From Gigantopelta aegis (lineage: Eukaryota; Mollusca; Gastropoda; Neomphalida; Peltospiridae), in NCBI RefSeq assembly GCF_016097555.1, contig NC_054702.1:68448195-68512194 (forward strand): a DNA stretch of 64,000 nt, written 5' to 3'. The translations under genes and the position numbers were made by a program. The notes under the pieces were generated by a model. It saw only the letters and a list, made by a program, of their open reading frames with translations. It searched no databases and was not told where the DNA came from. Positions 29,067 through 49,639 of this stretch are shown one piece after another; the stretch's first letter is position 1; the number at the start of each line of letters is the position of its first letter.

Positions 29067-29348
29067 AAATAGACTGAAATCAAAATTATTTTTAAAAAAA
29101 CAAATTAAGCAAAAAACACATAATTATATTTAACCGTCTGTGCTAGTGTTACCAAAGTGAATCATTTACACAAATCAGATCATAATGAAATTGCTTTGAC
29201 AAACTCTAATAGTTGATAAGAATATTACTTTACCAAATATATTAAACAGACTACCATGAGTTTTCTACCATTATTAAAATGTTTCCGACTAACAGAATTT
29301 GTGTAACGACTGTAAATATATATAATACACGTTCTTGTTCAGAGTATC

Positions 29349-29478
29349 GGAGGCAGGACGTAACCCAGAGGTAAAGCGCTCGTCTGATGCGCGGTCGGTT
29401 TGGGATCGATACCCGTCGGTAGGCCTATTGCGCTATTTCCCGTTACAGCCTGTGCACCACGACTGATATATCAAAGAT
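29349..29478 (+). mobile_element. SINE, head 2, truncated
   Basis: GGCAGGACGTAACCCAGAGG, GCGCGGTCGGTTTGGGATCG, then CACCACGACTGATATATCAA. It stops before the tail. Confidence 0.85.
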
Positions 29479-29617
29479 GGCTTGGAAAATACGGGCCCTG
29501 CACATGATAAAATTATAGCAAATTTAGGGAAGTCTCTTTAAATTCTTTAGTAAAAACAAATACTTGGTTTACTGAAACTAAAAAATCTCTTTACGCCTTT
29601 TCCTTATTTTAAAAGTG

Positions 29618-29905
29618 CCCCTGCGCGTGCTGTAACCTCACCGTGGTGCAGGGGTGTAACATTCTCTTTGAGAATGGCCAATACAGTACAAAATTGAAGT
29701 TTTGAGTAAAAGTCAGTATCTATCTGTGATATTTGTGTTTTTGCACAGTTCTTTACACAGTTTTTTTCTTTAAATCTTGAATTTTTATGTTGATGTTGAT
29801 CATCACTTTGTTTGCATTACCACAGTTTGACACCCAATAGCCGATGTATTTTTCGTGCTGGGGTGTCGTTAAACATTCATTCATTCATTCATTCATTCAT
29901 TCATT
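29618..29905 (+). mobile_element. SINE, tail C family
   Basis: Begins CCCCTGCGCGTGCTGTAACC, continues GAGAATGGCCAATACAG and ends ATTTTTCGTGCTGGGGTGTC + GTTAAA with (CATT)n. Same family as 34372-34628 and, in part, 25594-25735. Confidence 0.8.
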
Positions 29906-30354
29906 ATTTTAAAAGTAAGATGCCTACCGGTCGACTACTATATAATGTTTCAGTGGGCCGTGATACTGCAAAGCAAACATGTATGACATTGCAAGTTTAT
30001 TCGAGGACAACGTACAGCTCTAAAGTTTATATTTAGATCCAATATTTGTCTCTTTGTATCTACAGTATTTTATATTTTACCAACTCATTCTGTATGGCTC
30101 ATGTTTGTTCTGTATGGTTCGTTTTTCATTGCACTATATAATTCATCTTTGAGTTTAAAAGTGTAGATCTGTCTGATTATATCATCTAATGACTAAATAA
30201 TTAAGTGTTTACAACAGAGAGCTCGAACACCTGTATACTAAGTAAGTGGACATGTTTTGAGTTTGTTGACATACATATCTTATGTATCATAGATAACTAG
30301 TACTACTCAGGTCTTCATTTTGACCTCCTTTGTATACCACTTATTGTAAGCATA

Positions 30355-30721
<367 letters not shown>

Positions 30722-30982
30722 TATCCCATTTATGTGTCAATACGATTTACACGTTGTATACAAACATTATATATATATATATCTGTGTATATGTATATAT
30801 TATGTGCTCAAGGGCCATTAGGCCTAATGCGAATAAAGTTCAGTATATTGTCAAACTAGTAAAACAACAAAAGGTAAGCAGAATGTTATTTGACAATAAT
30901 TTGTCATTGTTGAAATGTTTTGACTTGCTCTAATACATTACTATTTCTAAAGGTTAAACAATAAAGCTGTTCTGCTGTCGTT

Positions 30983-31490
30983 AAAGAGACCGTCCTGAGT
31001 TAGCTGCCATTGTAACTAATCGTGAAGTAAGGAAGGAAGGAAGGAAATGTTTTATTTAACGACGCACTCAACACATTTTATTTACCGTTATATGACGTCG
31101 GACATATGCTGAAGGACCACACAGATACTGAGGGAGGAAACCCGCTGTCGCCACTTCATGGGCTACTCAATCGTAAAATATTTCAATGACTAAAGTTACA
31201 TAAATAATGTATCTTGTTTAAAATATCAGTTTCTGTATATACTCAGTGTGTTTTTTGTCATCCTAAATGTTTGTAAGTTGCCCAAACTGGATTTTCTCTT
31301 CGTACGTACGAAAATATATATATTACATGTTGTAAATAAAGTGAAGTTTGACCTAGTACAAACACTATAACGATCAGAAACAAATTTAGTTTACAGCAAC
31401 TGATATTTTATGCAGAAAAATCTATTTAATATGTAATTGTTAGTCAGCAACATCTTAACAATGGCAAAAAATGTAGGACAGCCCCTTTAA
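30983..31490. mobile_element. MITE (TTAAAG...GTCCT ends) carrying a nested SINE
   Basis: Ends TTAAAGAGACCGTCCTGAGT and, reversed, AAAGGGGCTGTCCTAC. A minus-strand SINE tail/body (31026-31168) is inserted, flanked by AATCGTGAA / AATCGTAAA. Confidence 0.75.
31026..31168 (-). mobile_element. SINE tail A + partial body
   Basis: On plus (GGAA)n, ATGTTTTATTTAACGACGCA ... CGCCACTTCATGGGCTACTC, then truncated (a 5'-truncated retroposition). Confidence 0.9.
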
Positions 31491-31737
31491 ATATTCATTC
31501 ATTCCATTCGTCATAGCGGTCTACATCTTTCTGAGCTACACCTTGCTACAGGGGCAGCAACAAAGACATTACTAGTACGTGAAACGGGAATAATTGCAAA
31601 CTGTATGATTTTCCAAACAAGTTATATGGGTGGAGTTTTTTTTATTATAGGAGAAGCTAAGTACTGGATCTAACAACACTGCTTGCTGCAAAATAAAAAC
31701 TGTGTGACGTACAATACAAATCTCGCCACACACACTG

Positions 31738-36309
<4,572 letters not shown>

Positions 36310-37399
36310 ATTTTGGACTTGTTGTGCGTGTTGACTGATGACTAGATAACCATGTATACAAACAGTTTCACGTTTATCTTATACACATAAACAGATGGAC
36401 CTTAGTGACCGTATTGGTTTGTTCAATGTTCAATTGAATATATATATATACAGTTTGTATATATATAAAAGCAAAAACAGAATGTTTGTGGTTTCCAGAA
36501 ATTATCAACTGCTTGGCTAAGAAGTAAAAACTATTTTTATGCAAGCTACACTATAGTAAAGAAAGCAAAATAAATTACTTTGTATTCTGTCGGTGTTGCG
36601 TTTTGGAACATATTAATTACCTCTCGCTACGTGATAATATCTGGGATATCCCTTATGACATGTCTACCCATTTTATTAATGACTATCTTTACCATTCCAT
36701 CAGAGAAAAGTGGTAGCTGAGATAAATTTTCACCACCACGTCAGCACTCAACTCCATAATATTTGGCACAGTGTTCAAAAACTCTTTTGCTTTTAGTTTA
36801 GTTTTTCTTGAACAGTTTCAGATGTTTATTATGAGGTAGATCGATTTAAGTGACAGAAAATCCTCATTAGAAGACCGCAACCGAATGTTATCCGTTCTAA
36901 ATAACACTGACGTTTTTTTCTGGAGCGACATTGATGGCCTGGGGTCACATTTATGAGCTGGGAGGGGAATATTCAATCACCTGGTGAATATCCATAACTG
37001 TGAAAGAGAAACGTGGACCAACTGTCCATGACGCTGGGGCTGTGCTTTTTCACTTGGTAATCATCATGCACCAAATACAAAAACCATCCACTAAAGGATC
37101 AATGTTCATCTTAAATGACCTTGACCTAATTCGTGGGGATCAGGATGGGCAATTGAAAGAATTGTAATCATCTACTGAACTTCGCAGACGACCATGACCT
37201 TGGTTTCATGGTAATGAGCGATGGGTAGTAACGAAAATGCATACCAATTTAGAAAATCATCCACTAACGCACTGGAGAATTAAAGGCAAAAAGAAAAGCA
37301 TAAACCAAACTTTAATCAAGCTCAAAATGGATTGTCTTGAGGTCACATTCATGGATCTGAAGACATACAGCAGAAACACTATGACTGGTGAAAGTCATC
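36310..37399. other. 3' flank of GLYAT-like gene 2
   Basis: Poly(A) signal at 36569. Beyond it no open frame or recognised repeat, except several degenerate GACCTTGA / GGTCAC motifs between 36900 and 37350, possibly a decayed relative of the 120-bp repeat. Confidence 0.4.
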
Positions 37400-37530
37400 A
37401 TTTCATTTCATTTCAACTTATTTTCGTGCTTATATCCAATTAAGGTTCAAGCACGCTGTCCTGCGAACACACCTCAGCTATCTGGGCTGTCTGTCCAGAA
37501 CAGTGGGTTAATTGTTAGTGAGAGAAGACA
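37400..37530 (-). mobile_element. SINE, head 3, 3' part
   Basis: On plus TCGTGCTTATATCCAATTAA, GGTTCAAGCACGCTGTCCTG, CTATCTGGGCTGTCTGTCCA. Truncated near GTTAGTGAGAG. Confidence 0.85.
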
Positions 37531-37965
37531 TTAAATAATTAACTGCTAGTTATTTGTAACCTAATATCCATGAAGGAAATATTGCTGGAAATGGTTCCAA
37601 ACTCACCGTATGGCAGTAAAAACAAATCAACTCAGATATGTATAAATGACAAGTCAAACTTGTTAAAGCATCTTTTTTATTATTACCATAAATTCCCGTT
37701 TAACAACTCTGTATAGAACGTAAGGTAAATAATCGTAAATGTTTAACAACGATGATAAACAACATCTGATTTAATAACTGACAATGAATATAAAACCTAC
37801 ATAAAGAACACACATTGGACTAGTACTATTCATGTACCCACTGTAAAATTATTTTATTTGTTCGGAGAACTAACTTCAATACCCACTTGTTCCAGACCTA
37901 TAACTGAAATCACAATCCGGAATAGTTAAACTGATTAACAAGATTCTTCAGTATCATAACCATTA

Positions 37966-38048
37966 TCAGCCATTAACAAGTACACGTGTGCCCAAGGCAA
38001 CGTGCTTGAACCTTAATATGACATAAGCACGAAAATAAAGTTAAAATG
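37966..38048 (+). mobile_element. SINE, head 3, 3' fragment
   Basis: GCCCAAGGCAACGTGCTTGA + ACCTTAATATGACATAAGCACG, close to the 3' end of 49215-49481. Confidence 0.75.
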
Positions 38049-38409
38049 AAGGAATGCAACTTAATATCAGCCCTGCAACCAGATGATAAACTCTGCATTG
38101 TAGTCTACTCTGTGTGTCTAATAGTTTTTATAGTCACATGGTATCGCAATTTGGAGGGGGGGGGGGGGGGTAAAATGTTTAAGATCGAAACATCAGAGGC
38201 AAATAAATACACATGTTAAATAATTTTAATTTTAATAACACACAAGATCTTACTTTTTGAGTATAACTGTTTCAGCATCAAAAGATTATGTATAATAACC
38301 AGAACATTAAAAAAAAAAACAGTTAGTAGACTTCATTACATGGTTCAGCTCTAATCACTTTTAGTTGCAGGACTGAATTAATAATATATTCACGACGCGT
38401 GCTTTCCCA

Positions 38410-43324
<4,915 letters not shown>

Positions 43325-43707
43325 GTCCAGGCTGACCTTGTTTCCGCGCTTCAGGAGCGGTTCTACGATATCGATAAATAATGAGGGAGATAACAGAGAT
43401 TTGTATTACATCTCGAGTACAAAAGGTTTGAGAGCTAAAATCTTTAGTTAGTGGGATGGGGACCTCCAAATGACCATTCTTAAGTTTTCCAATTGGTGCA
43501 TTAGTAGGGGGCGCTGCTTAAAGTACCTCCCAAAATCAGGTGGTGGGGTGGGGTACTGCATGACGGAAGGGTGGGGTGGGGTTTGCATGACGGAATTTAG
43601 AAAAAAAACATGCTAGATGGAAAGAGTACATTTTTGATGACATGGTGGGGTGATTGCGATGATGTCAATATTTGAAGTCCAAGCAGGAATTTATGCAGTG
43701 GGTGATC

Positions 43708-43801
43708 TAGCCCAAGTACTCTGCCGTTCAAGAGCTTGACGGACGTTTGGACTGTTATCCAAATGTTCGTCTAGCTCTTGAATGGCAGAGTGCTCGGGCT
43801 A
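43708..43801. mobile_element. 94-bp hairpin transposon with 9-bp target duplication, copy 1
   Basis: Two arms of about 44 bp, almost without a loop: TAGCCCAAGTACTCTGCC ... and, reversed, TAGCCCGAGCACTCTGCC. Direct repeats TGGGTGATC at 43699-43707 and 43802-43810. Confidence 0.88.
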
Positions 43802-43817
43802 TGGGTGATCTAGACTA

Positions 43818-44660
43818 CGACAAAAGAACTTTCTAGGACGGGGGTTGAGTCATACTCACTCCCCCAAAAAAACTTTATATAAAAAAAGAAAATACACTTG
43901 AGCCGGGGTCGACCCCAAACCAACTTCCCGACCCCTACATTCGCTCCTGGATGTGCATGTCAGACTTATCTTCACCACTAGGGTGGTAACGCGTTCATCA
44001 TCTAGCTGAAGCTCACCGAGAGGTCATGGGTTAACAGGGTCAAAACCCCTCCCTGTTCATGTAAATTGTCTTTTTTCTCAATATATTTTCAGGGGGAGCG
44101 CGACTCGACCCCCCCCCCCCCCCCCACACACACACGCACACACACACACACACAATATAGTTCGGTCACCATAGTCTAGACCCCCAGCCCTGCTAAAATT
44201 CTTGGTTTAAAGAGGTACATTTTCAAGTTAAAATCTACTGTATATATATTTCTGGATATCTAAATCTAAATGCAATACATGTATATTAATTTATTAAATT
44301 ATAATTATATATTTAGAATAGGCAGTTAATGGTTTGTTTGATTGTTTGTTGTTGTTGTGGGTTTTTTTTACCAGCAACATATTTAAAGCTGCAATCACAG
44401 TGACGCCTTTCAAACATATACGTAACAAAGAAAGACAAAGAGAAGAAAAATCATTTAAATGGGTGATTTTTCCTGCCAGTACTGGCTCCAACCCAGAATA
44501 CGGGGACCACTAGGTTCAGTGGGGCCATGTACACAGAGTTCACCCACTTCTCGGGCGTGATTAAGGGTGTGTCGTCCCACATGGGGGACGATTACCCGGC
44601 ATACACTGAAGGTTGATTGTACCCTGGGCTCGGGTGATACCAAGATAGCTCGACTGACAT
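43818..44660. other. Intergenic DNA with C-tract elements
   Basis: No gene. Degenerate G/C-tract inserts at about 43818-43960 and 44085-44200 (C19 followed by (CA)n). Confidence 0.5.
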
Positions 44661-44671
44661 TAAGCATGGAG

Positions 44672-45061
44672 ACCGGCCTCGGTGGCGTTGTGGCAGGCTA
44701 TCGGTCTACAGGCTGGTAGGTACTGGGTTCGGATCCCAGTCGAGGCATGGGATTTTTAATCCAGATACAGAATCCAAACCCTAAGTCAGTGCTCCGCAAG
44801 GCTCAATGGGTAGGTGTAAACCACTTGCACCGACCAGTGATCCATAACTGGTTCAACAAAGGCCATGGTTTGTGCTATCCTGCCTGTGGGAAGCGCAAAT
44901 AAAAGATCCCTTGCTGCTAATTGGAAGAGTAGCCCATGTAGTGGCGACAGCGGGTTTCCTCTCAAAATCTGTGTGGTCCTTAACCATATGTCTGACGCCA
45001 TATAACCGTAAATAAAATGTGTTGAGTGTGTCGTTAAATAAAACATTTCTTTCTTTCTTTC
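44672..45061 (+). mobile_element. SINE, head 1 / tail A, full length
   Basis: B-box GGTTCGGATCCC; tail GTGTTGAGTGTGTCGTTAAA + (TTTC)n. Target duplication TTAAGCATGGAG at 44660-44671 and 45062-45073. Confidence 0.96.
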
Positions 45062-45209
45062 TTAAGCATGGAGTATGGCCCTGTCAAGTAGTCTGCTGCT
45101 TTACCATTCATCTCATCATCATCCATGTTTGTAATATCTAAAAACAAAAAATGTCTCTGTCTTCCTGTTAAATGTTTGTGGCGTTTAAAATAAAAAGAAG
45201 AGGAAAAAT

Positions 45210-45619
45210 AAGAAATTTTGTTTTATTTAATGCACTCAACACATTTTATCTATAGTTGCTTATAAGCACTGGTCATCTGTATAGTCATAAACATATTACC
45301 ATTATTTAGGTCAAATATAAAGTTTGTTTTGTTTACTGACACCACCAGAGCACACTGATTTATTAATCATCAGCTATTGGATGTCAAACAGTTGGTAATT
45401 TTTACATAGTCTTAGAGGAAACCTGCTATATTTTTCCATTAGTAGCAAGAGATCTTTCATATGCACCATCCTACAGACAGGATAGTCATCACGGCCTTGA
45501 TATTCCAGTTGTGATGCACTGGCTGGAACAAGAAATAACTCAATGGGCTCAGCTACAGAAATTAATCCCAAACCGACTGTGTCAAGCGAGCACTTAACCA
45601 CTGGGCTACGCCCCACTCC
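45210..45619 (-). mobile_element. SINE remnants: tail-A piece and a tail-B copy
   Basis: A short tail-A piece (45215-45252) is followed at 45318-45619 by a tail-B SINE reading on plus GTTTGTTTTGTTTACTGACA ... CCACTGGGCTACGCCCCACT. Confidence 0.8.
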
Positions 45620-45718
45620 TTAGGCCAAATACATGTATATGCCATTAACGAGTATATTAGAAGTGTAGAGCTGTACTGGAGGGAGAAAATTATAAAATAT
45701 AGGACCCATTTTAGTTTA

Positions 45719-45829
45719 GAACTGATCCCCATCAGTAGGCCCATTGCGCTATATCTCGTGCACCACAACTGGAGTAACAAACTTGAAAGGCTGTGGTATG
45801 TATTATCCTGTCTGGAATATATACTCTTC
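45719..45829 (+). mobile_element. SINE body fragment cut by the Tc1-like element
   Basis: CTGATCCCCATCAGTAGGCC, then GTGGTATGTATTATCCTGTC. It stops exactly where the Tc1-like inverted repeat begins. Confidence 0.7.
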
Positions 45830-45994
45830 AAAAGAAGAAACGCAAAACCACATTGTCGTAACATTTGGAGAATTGATTTAATTATTGAATGGTGAGTCCG
45901 ATAATTACCAAATGTTGCAGGATTGTTCACAATTCACTCTAGTCCATTGTGAGTAAGTGATAGGACACACCACCAAGGTCAAGGTCATCTGGAG

Positions 45995-47002
45995 TCAATA
46001 CCGGGTGTGGCCTCCGCGTGTGTTGACAACTGCCTGGCACCGCCTGCCCATTGAAGCAACCAGATTACGGATGACGTCCCGGGGGATGGTGGCCCACTCG
46101 GCCTGCAAGGCTGCTGCCAGCTCGGGCAGGGTCTGGGGCTGTGGTTGTCGCTGTCGGAGGCGTCGGTCCAACTCGTCCCATAGATGCTCAATTGGGTTCA
46201 AATCCGGTGATATCGATGGTCAAGGAAGGACATTAATGTTGTTGTTCTGTAGGAAAGCCGTTGTGAGACGTGCTGTGTGAGGCCTGGCGTTGTCATGTTG
46301 GAACACTGCGTTGGCGTTGGCCATAACTGGAACGATGTGTGGCCGGAGGATCTGGTCAATGTAGCCCTGTGCATTCAGGTTGCCCTGCACGTGGACCAGG
46401 TCAGTTCTGCCAGTGTGTGAGATGGCTGCCCACACCATGACACTACCCTCGCCGAATCTGTCCACTTCCTGCACGCAGTTTGCCGCATAACGTTCACCAC
46501 GACGCCTATACACGCGACATCTTCCATCATGACGTCGGAGCAGAAATCGGGACTCGTCACTGAACCACACCTGTCTCCATCGCAGTTGAGGCCATTGTCG
46601 ATGAATCTGGCACCACTGCAGTCGGAGTCGACGGTGTTGTGGTGTTAAGATGACACCTCGAACTGGACGTCTGGCACGAATTCCTACCTCACGTAGGCGG
46701 TTCCGTACGGTCTGGTCGGATATCCTGCGCAAACCTGGTATTGCTGCGGCTGTGGAGGTGGCAGTAGTCAATAGTTCCCGAAGGTGGCGTACCCGGATGT
46801 AGCGGTCCTGCCCGGGGGTAGTGACCCGTGGTCGACCGGATCTAGGGAGGTCACGTGTTGATCCATGTTGCTGGTAACGGTCCCACAGTCTGGAGATGGT
46901 GCTTGGGGACACATGGAATGCCCTGGCAACGGCCGTTCTGGATTCGCCTGCGTCTAGTCGGCCGATGGCATTGTTTCTCTGCGGTTCACTGAGACGTGGC
47001 AT
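45995..47002 (-). pseudogene. Tc1-like transposase with one internal stop
   Basis: 336 codons from MPRLSEPQRNNAIGRLDAGE to GGHTRY-stop, in one frame. N-terminal helix-turn-helix (VARAFHVSPSTISRLWDRYQ), then a GRPR motif (SGRPRVTT). Catalytic residues: D in VWFSDESRF, D in FQHDNARPH and E in NPIEHLW, with 34 residues between the last two (DD34E, the Tc1 class). In the stretch VLP*PSISPDLNP a TGA (46220-46222) stands where the family has Trp, so a single G-to-A change from TGG explains it. Otherwise the frame is uninterrupted, which argues for recent insertion. Alternative: the stop is polymorphic or an assembly error. Confidence 0.92.
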
Positions 47003-47059
47003 GTCCTGGATTGTCAACTGTCGGCCAGATACAGAGGCCAGGCAAGCGAACACCCTGCA

Positions 47060-47066
47060 CTTTTAT
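47060..47066 (-). promoter_or_regulatory. TATA box of the Tc1-like transposase
   Basis: TATAAAA on minus within CAGTATAAAAGTGCAG, at a sensible distance upstream of the transposase ATG. Confidence 0.6.
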
Positions 47067-47403
47067 ACTGTCGGTGTTCATGTTGCACGTGCAGACAACG
47101 CACGTGCAGTGGTGACATGGTTTGCACGTGGCTGCGTTTTTGCGAATATTCACATTTTGGAACTTTATTGTACAGTAGCTGCGTTTTATCGAATGTAACC
47201 GTGGGAATGTGTTTGGGACATGCAATGACCTTATATTCACAAAGCATGAACCAGTAGGAAACATAAAATCGGAGTTATAACCCATTTGTACCCTTTTGCG
47301 TTTCTTTTTTTGAAGAGTATATATTAGATTTTTTATTGCAAAGCAATCAATTTGACACTCTACTAAAACCTTTCAGGTGAGTGTGGAGGGGAGTGGGAGT
47401 GAT

Positions 47404-48490
47404 CTCTCGCCTTTCCTGGTGAAGGCCGACTTGTAATTGTATGTCTTACTCTTAACTCAGGTGGATCCTGAATCCTGGTGAAGGCCGACTTGTAATGGTA
47501 TTACTCTAACTTGGGTGGATCCTGAATCCTAGTGAAGGCCGACTTGTAATTATAGGTCTTACTCTTAACTCAGGTGGATCCTGAATCCTGGTGAAGGCCG
47601 ACTTGTAATGGTATTACTCTAACTCGGGTGGATCCTGAATCCTGGTGAAGGCCCAACTTGTTATTGTATTACTCTAACTCGGGTGGATCCTGAATCCTAG
47701 TGAAGGCCGACTTGTAATTGTATTACTCTAACTCGGGTGGATCCTGAATCCTGGTGAAGGCCGACTTGTAATTGTATTACTAACTCTGGTGGATCCTGAA
47801 TCCTGGTGAAGGCCGACTTGTAATTGTATTACTCTAACTCGGGTGGATCGTGAATCCTAATGAAGGCTGACTTGTAATTGTATTACTCTAACTCAGGTGG
47901 ATCGTGAATCCTAATGAAGGTCGACTTGTAATTGTATTACTTTAACTCAGGTGGATCCTGAATCCTAATGAATGCAGACTTGTAATTGTATTACTCTAAC
48001 TCGGGTGGATCCTGAATGCTAGTGAAGGCCAACTTGTAATTGTGTGTCTCACTCTAACTCAGGTGGACCCTGAATCCTGGTGAAGGCCGACTTGTAATTG
48101 TATATCTTATTCTAACTCGGGTGGATCGTGAATCCTGGTGAAGGCCAACTTGTAATTGTATTACTCGGTAGATCCCGAATCCTGGTGAAGGCCAACTTGT
48201 AATTATATTACTCTAACTCGGGTGGATCGTGAATCCTAGTGAAGGCCGACTTGTAATTGTATTACTCAACTCGGGTGGATCGTGAATCCTGGTGAAGGCC
48301 GACTTGTAATTGTATTACTCTAACTCGGGTGGATCGTGAATCCTGGTGAAGGCCGACTTGTAATTGTATTACTCTAACTCGGGTGGATCGTGAATCCTGG
48401 TGAAGGCCGACTTGTAATTGTATTACTCTGTTGGGTGGATAGTGAATCCTGGTGAAGGCCGACTTGTAATTAACTCAGGTGGATCCTGAG
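47404..48490. repeat. 53-55-bp minisatellite, about 20 units
   Basis: Unit: GGTGGATCCTGAATCCTGGT, GAAGGCCGACTTGTAATTGT, ATTACTCTAACTCG. GACTTGTAAT or a close variant occurs 20 times. Units alternate between GGATCCTGAATCC and GGATCGTGAATCC types, the latter clustered toward the right. Confidence 0.97.
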
Positions 48491-48529
48491 TTTTATTTTA
48501 GAAAAGATATAACTCAAAATAATACTCAG

Positions 48530-48665
48530 GGGCGTGTGCAGGTAATTTTGCAGGAGGGGGGGTGTCGAGGTGTCTTGTGAAGCTGAGCTGCTTTCTGACA
48601 AAAAAAATTCGTCTTGAGCAGGGGTCCCCCCCCCCCCCCCCCCCCCCACACACACACGCGCCTGA
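48530..48665. mobile_element. C-tract MITE
   Basis: Ends GGGGCGTGTGCAGG and, reversed, AGGCGCGTGTGTGTG. Interior with GGAGGGGGGG and a C23 run. Related to the insert near 10000-10165. Confidence 0.65.
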
Positions 48666-49203
48666 TACTTGCTGGGCTGTCAGTTTTCTATAAATGATGG
48701 GAAGTGTAGGGAAATAGAATTGGCATTTGCAGTGGCTTGGGACAATGTGTAAAACACCTGAGAATCACCTCTGGTTCTGGATTATATCTGTAAATACAAT
48801 AACACAGGTGCTTTTGTTTTGTCAACATTTTATTAAAGACCAATGTTGCCAAAGCATTCCCAAAATATTTATACATATATAAATATCTTTATATCATAAA
48901 TGTATTAGCAACATCATACATAATAAATAAGGCAAAACAAAACAAGTGATTTATCATGTAGTTTAAATTTAATTATAATAAATACATTTTGTTCAGGAAA
49001 ATAGTTCCACATGTGCACCTATACATGTATGTATGTGTAGAGAATAACACTTAATTGGACCAACCATCTCAATTTACGAAGATGTAGTGAGTATTCAACT
49101 TAAAGAAATCAAGTGCCCCACATGTGCTAGACTGAGTAAATGTAACTTACATTATGCTTACAAATGAATAATAAAAACCATGAACAAAATATTATGTATG
49201 TAC
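48666..49203. other. AT-rich intergenic sequence
   Basis: No gene or recognised repeat. Confidence 0.5.
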
Positions 49204-49214
49204 ATGTGATACAA

Positions 49215-49481
49215 CCGGCCTTGGAGGTGTCTTGGTTAAGCCATCGAATATATGGTAAGTACTGGGTTCTCAGCCCGGTACCAGCTCCCACTCCGAGCAA
49301 GTTTTTAATGACTCAATGGGTAGGTGAAAGACCACTACACCGACTCAACTTCTCTCTCACTAACCACCAACAACTAACCCACTCTCCTGGACAGGCAGCC
49401 CAAATAACTGAGGTGTGTGCCCAGGACAGTGTGCTTGAACCTTAATTGGATATAAGCACAAAAATAAATTGAAATAAATAA
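49215..49481 (+). mobile_element. SINE, head 3, full length
   Basis: CCGGCCTTGGAGGTGTCTTG, GGTACTGGGTTCTCAGCCCG (B-box), CTCTCTCACTAACCACCAAC, GTGCTTGAACCTTAATTGGA, A-rich end. Target duplication ATGTGATACAA at 49204-49214 and 49482-49492. Confidence 0.93.
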
Positions 49482-49639
49482 ATGTGATACAATTAAACAT
49501 AGACTTAACTAGGTTTTTGCCAGAAGGTACATGTAGGCCTATGATGGGTAAAATTACTTACCCTAAAATACTGGAATTAATGGATATATTTTTTGTAATT
49601 ATTAGATAGATCATATAAGAGAAGTGCTGTTAAATTCAT

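Larger units (their letters stand above)
28747..29761. other. Segment present only in duplication unit B
   Basis: About 1 kb without a gene. It holds AC/AG microsatellites (28975-29064), a fragment of the TTAAAGG MITE (near 29260-29300), a head-2 SINE fragment (29349-29478) and the start of a tail-C SINE. Either unit A lost it or unit B gained it. Confidence 0.7.
45831..47320 (-). mobile_element. Tc1-like DNA transposon, nearly intact
   Basis: About 1.49 kb flanked by TA. Terminal inverted repeats: ATACTCTTCAAAAGAAGAAA + CGCAAAA on the left; on the right, reversed, ATACTCTTCAAAAAAAGAAA + CGCAAAA. One transposase on minus (45995-47002). A TATAAAA box lies at 47060-47066, about 60 nt before the start codon, and CACGTGCA motifs at about 47086-47130. 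Base composition is GC-richer than the surroundings. Confidence 0.93.

Noticed and set aside
46896-47198. Plus-strand open frame opposite the transposase
   Set aside because: Shadow of the GC-rich Tc1-like transposase on the other strand.
47404-48490. CRISPR-like array or coding tandem repeat
   Set aside because: The whole unit is repeated without spacers, and stops occur in every frame.
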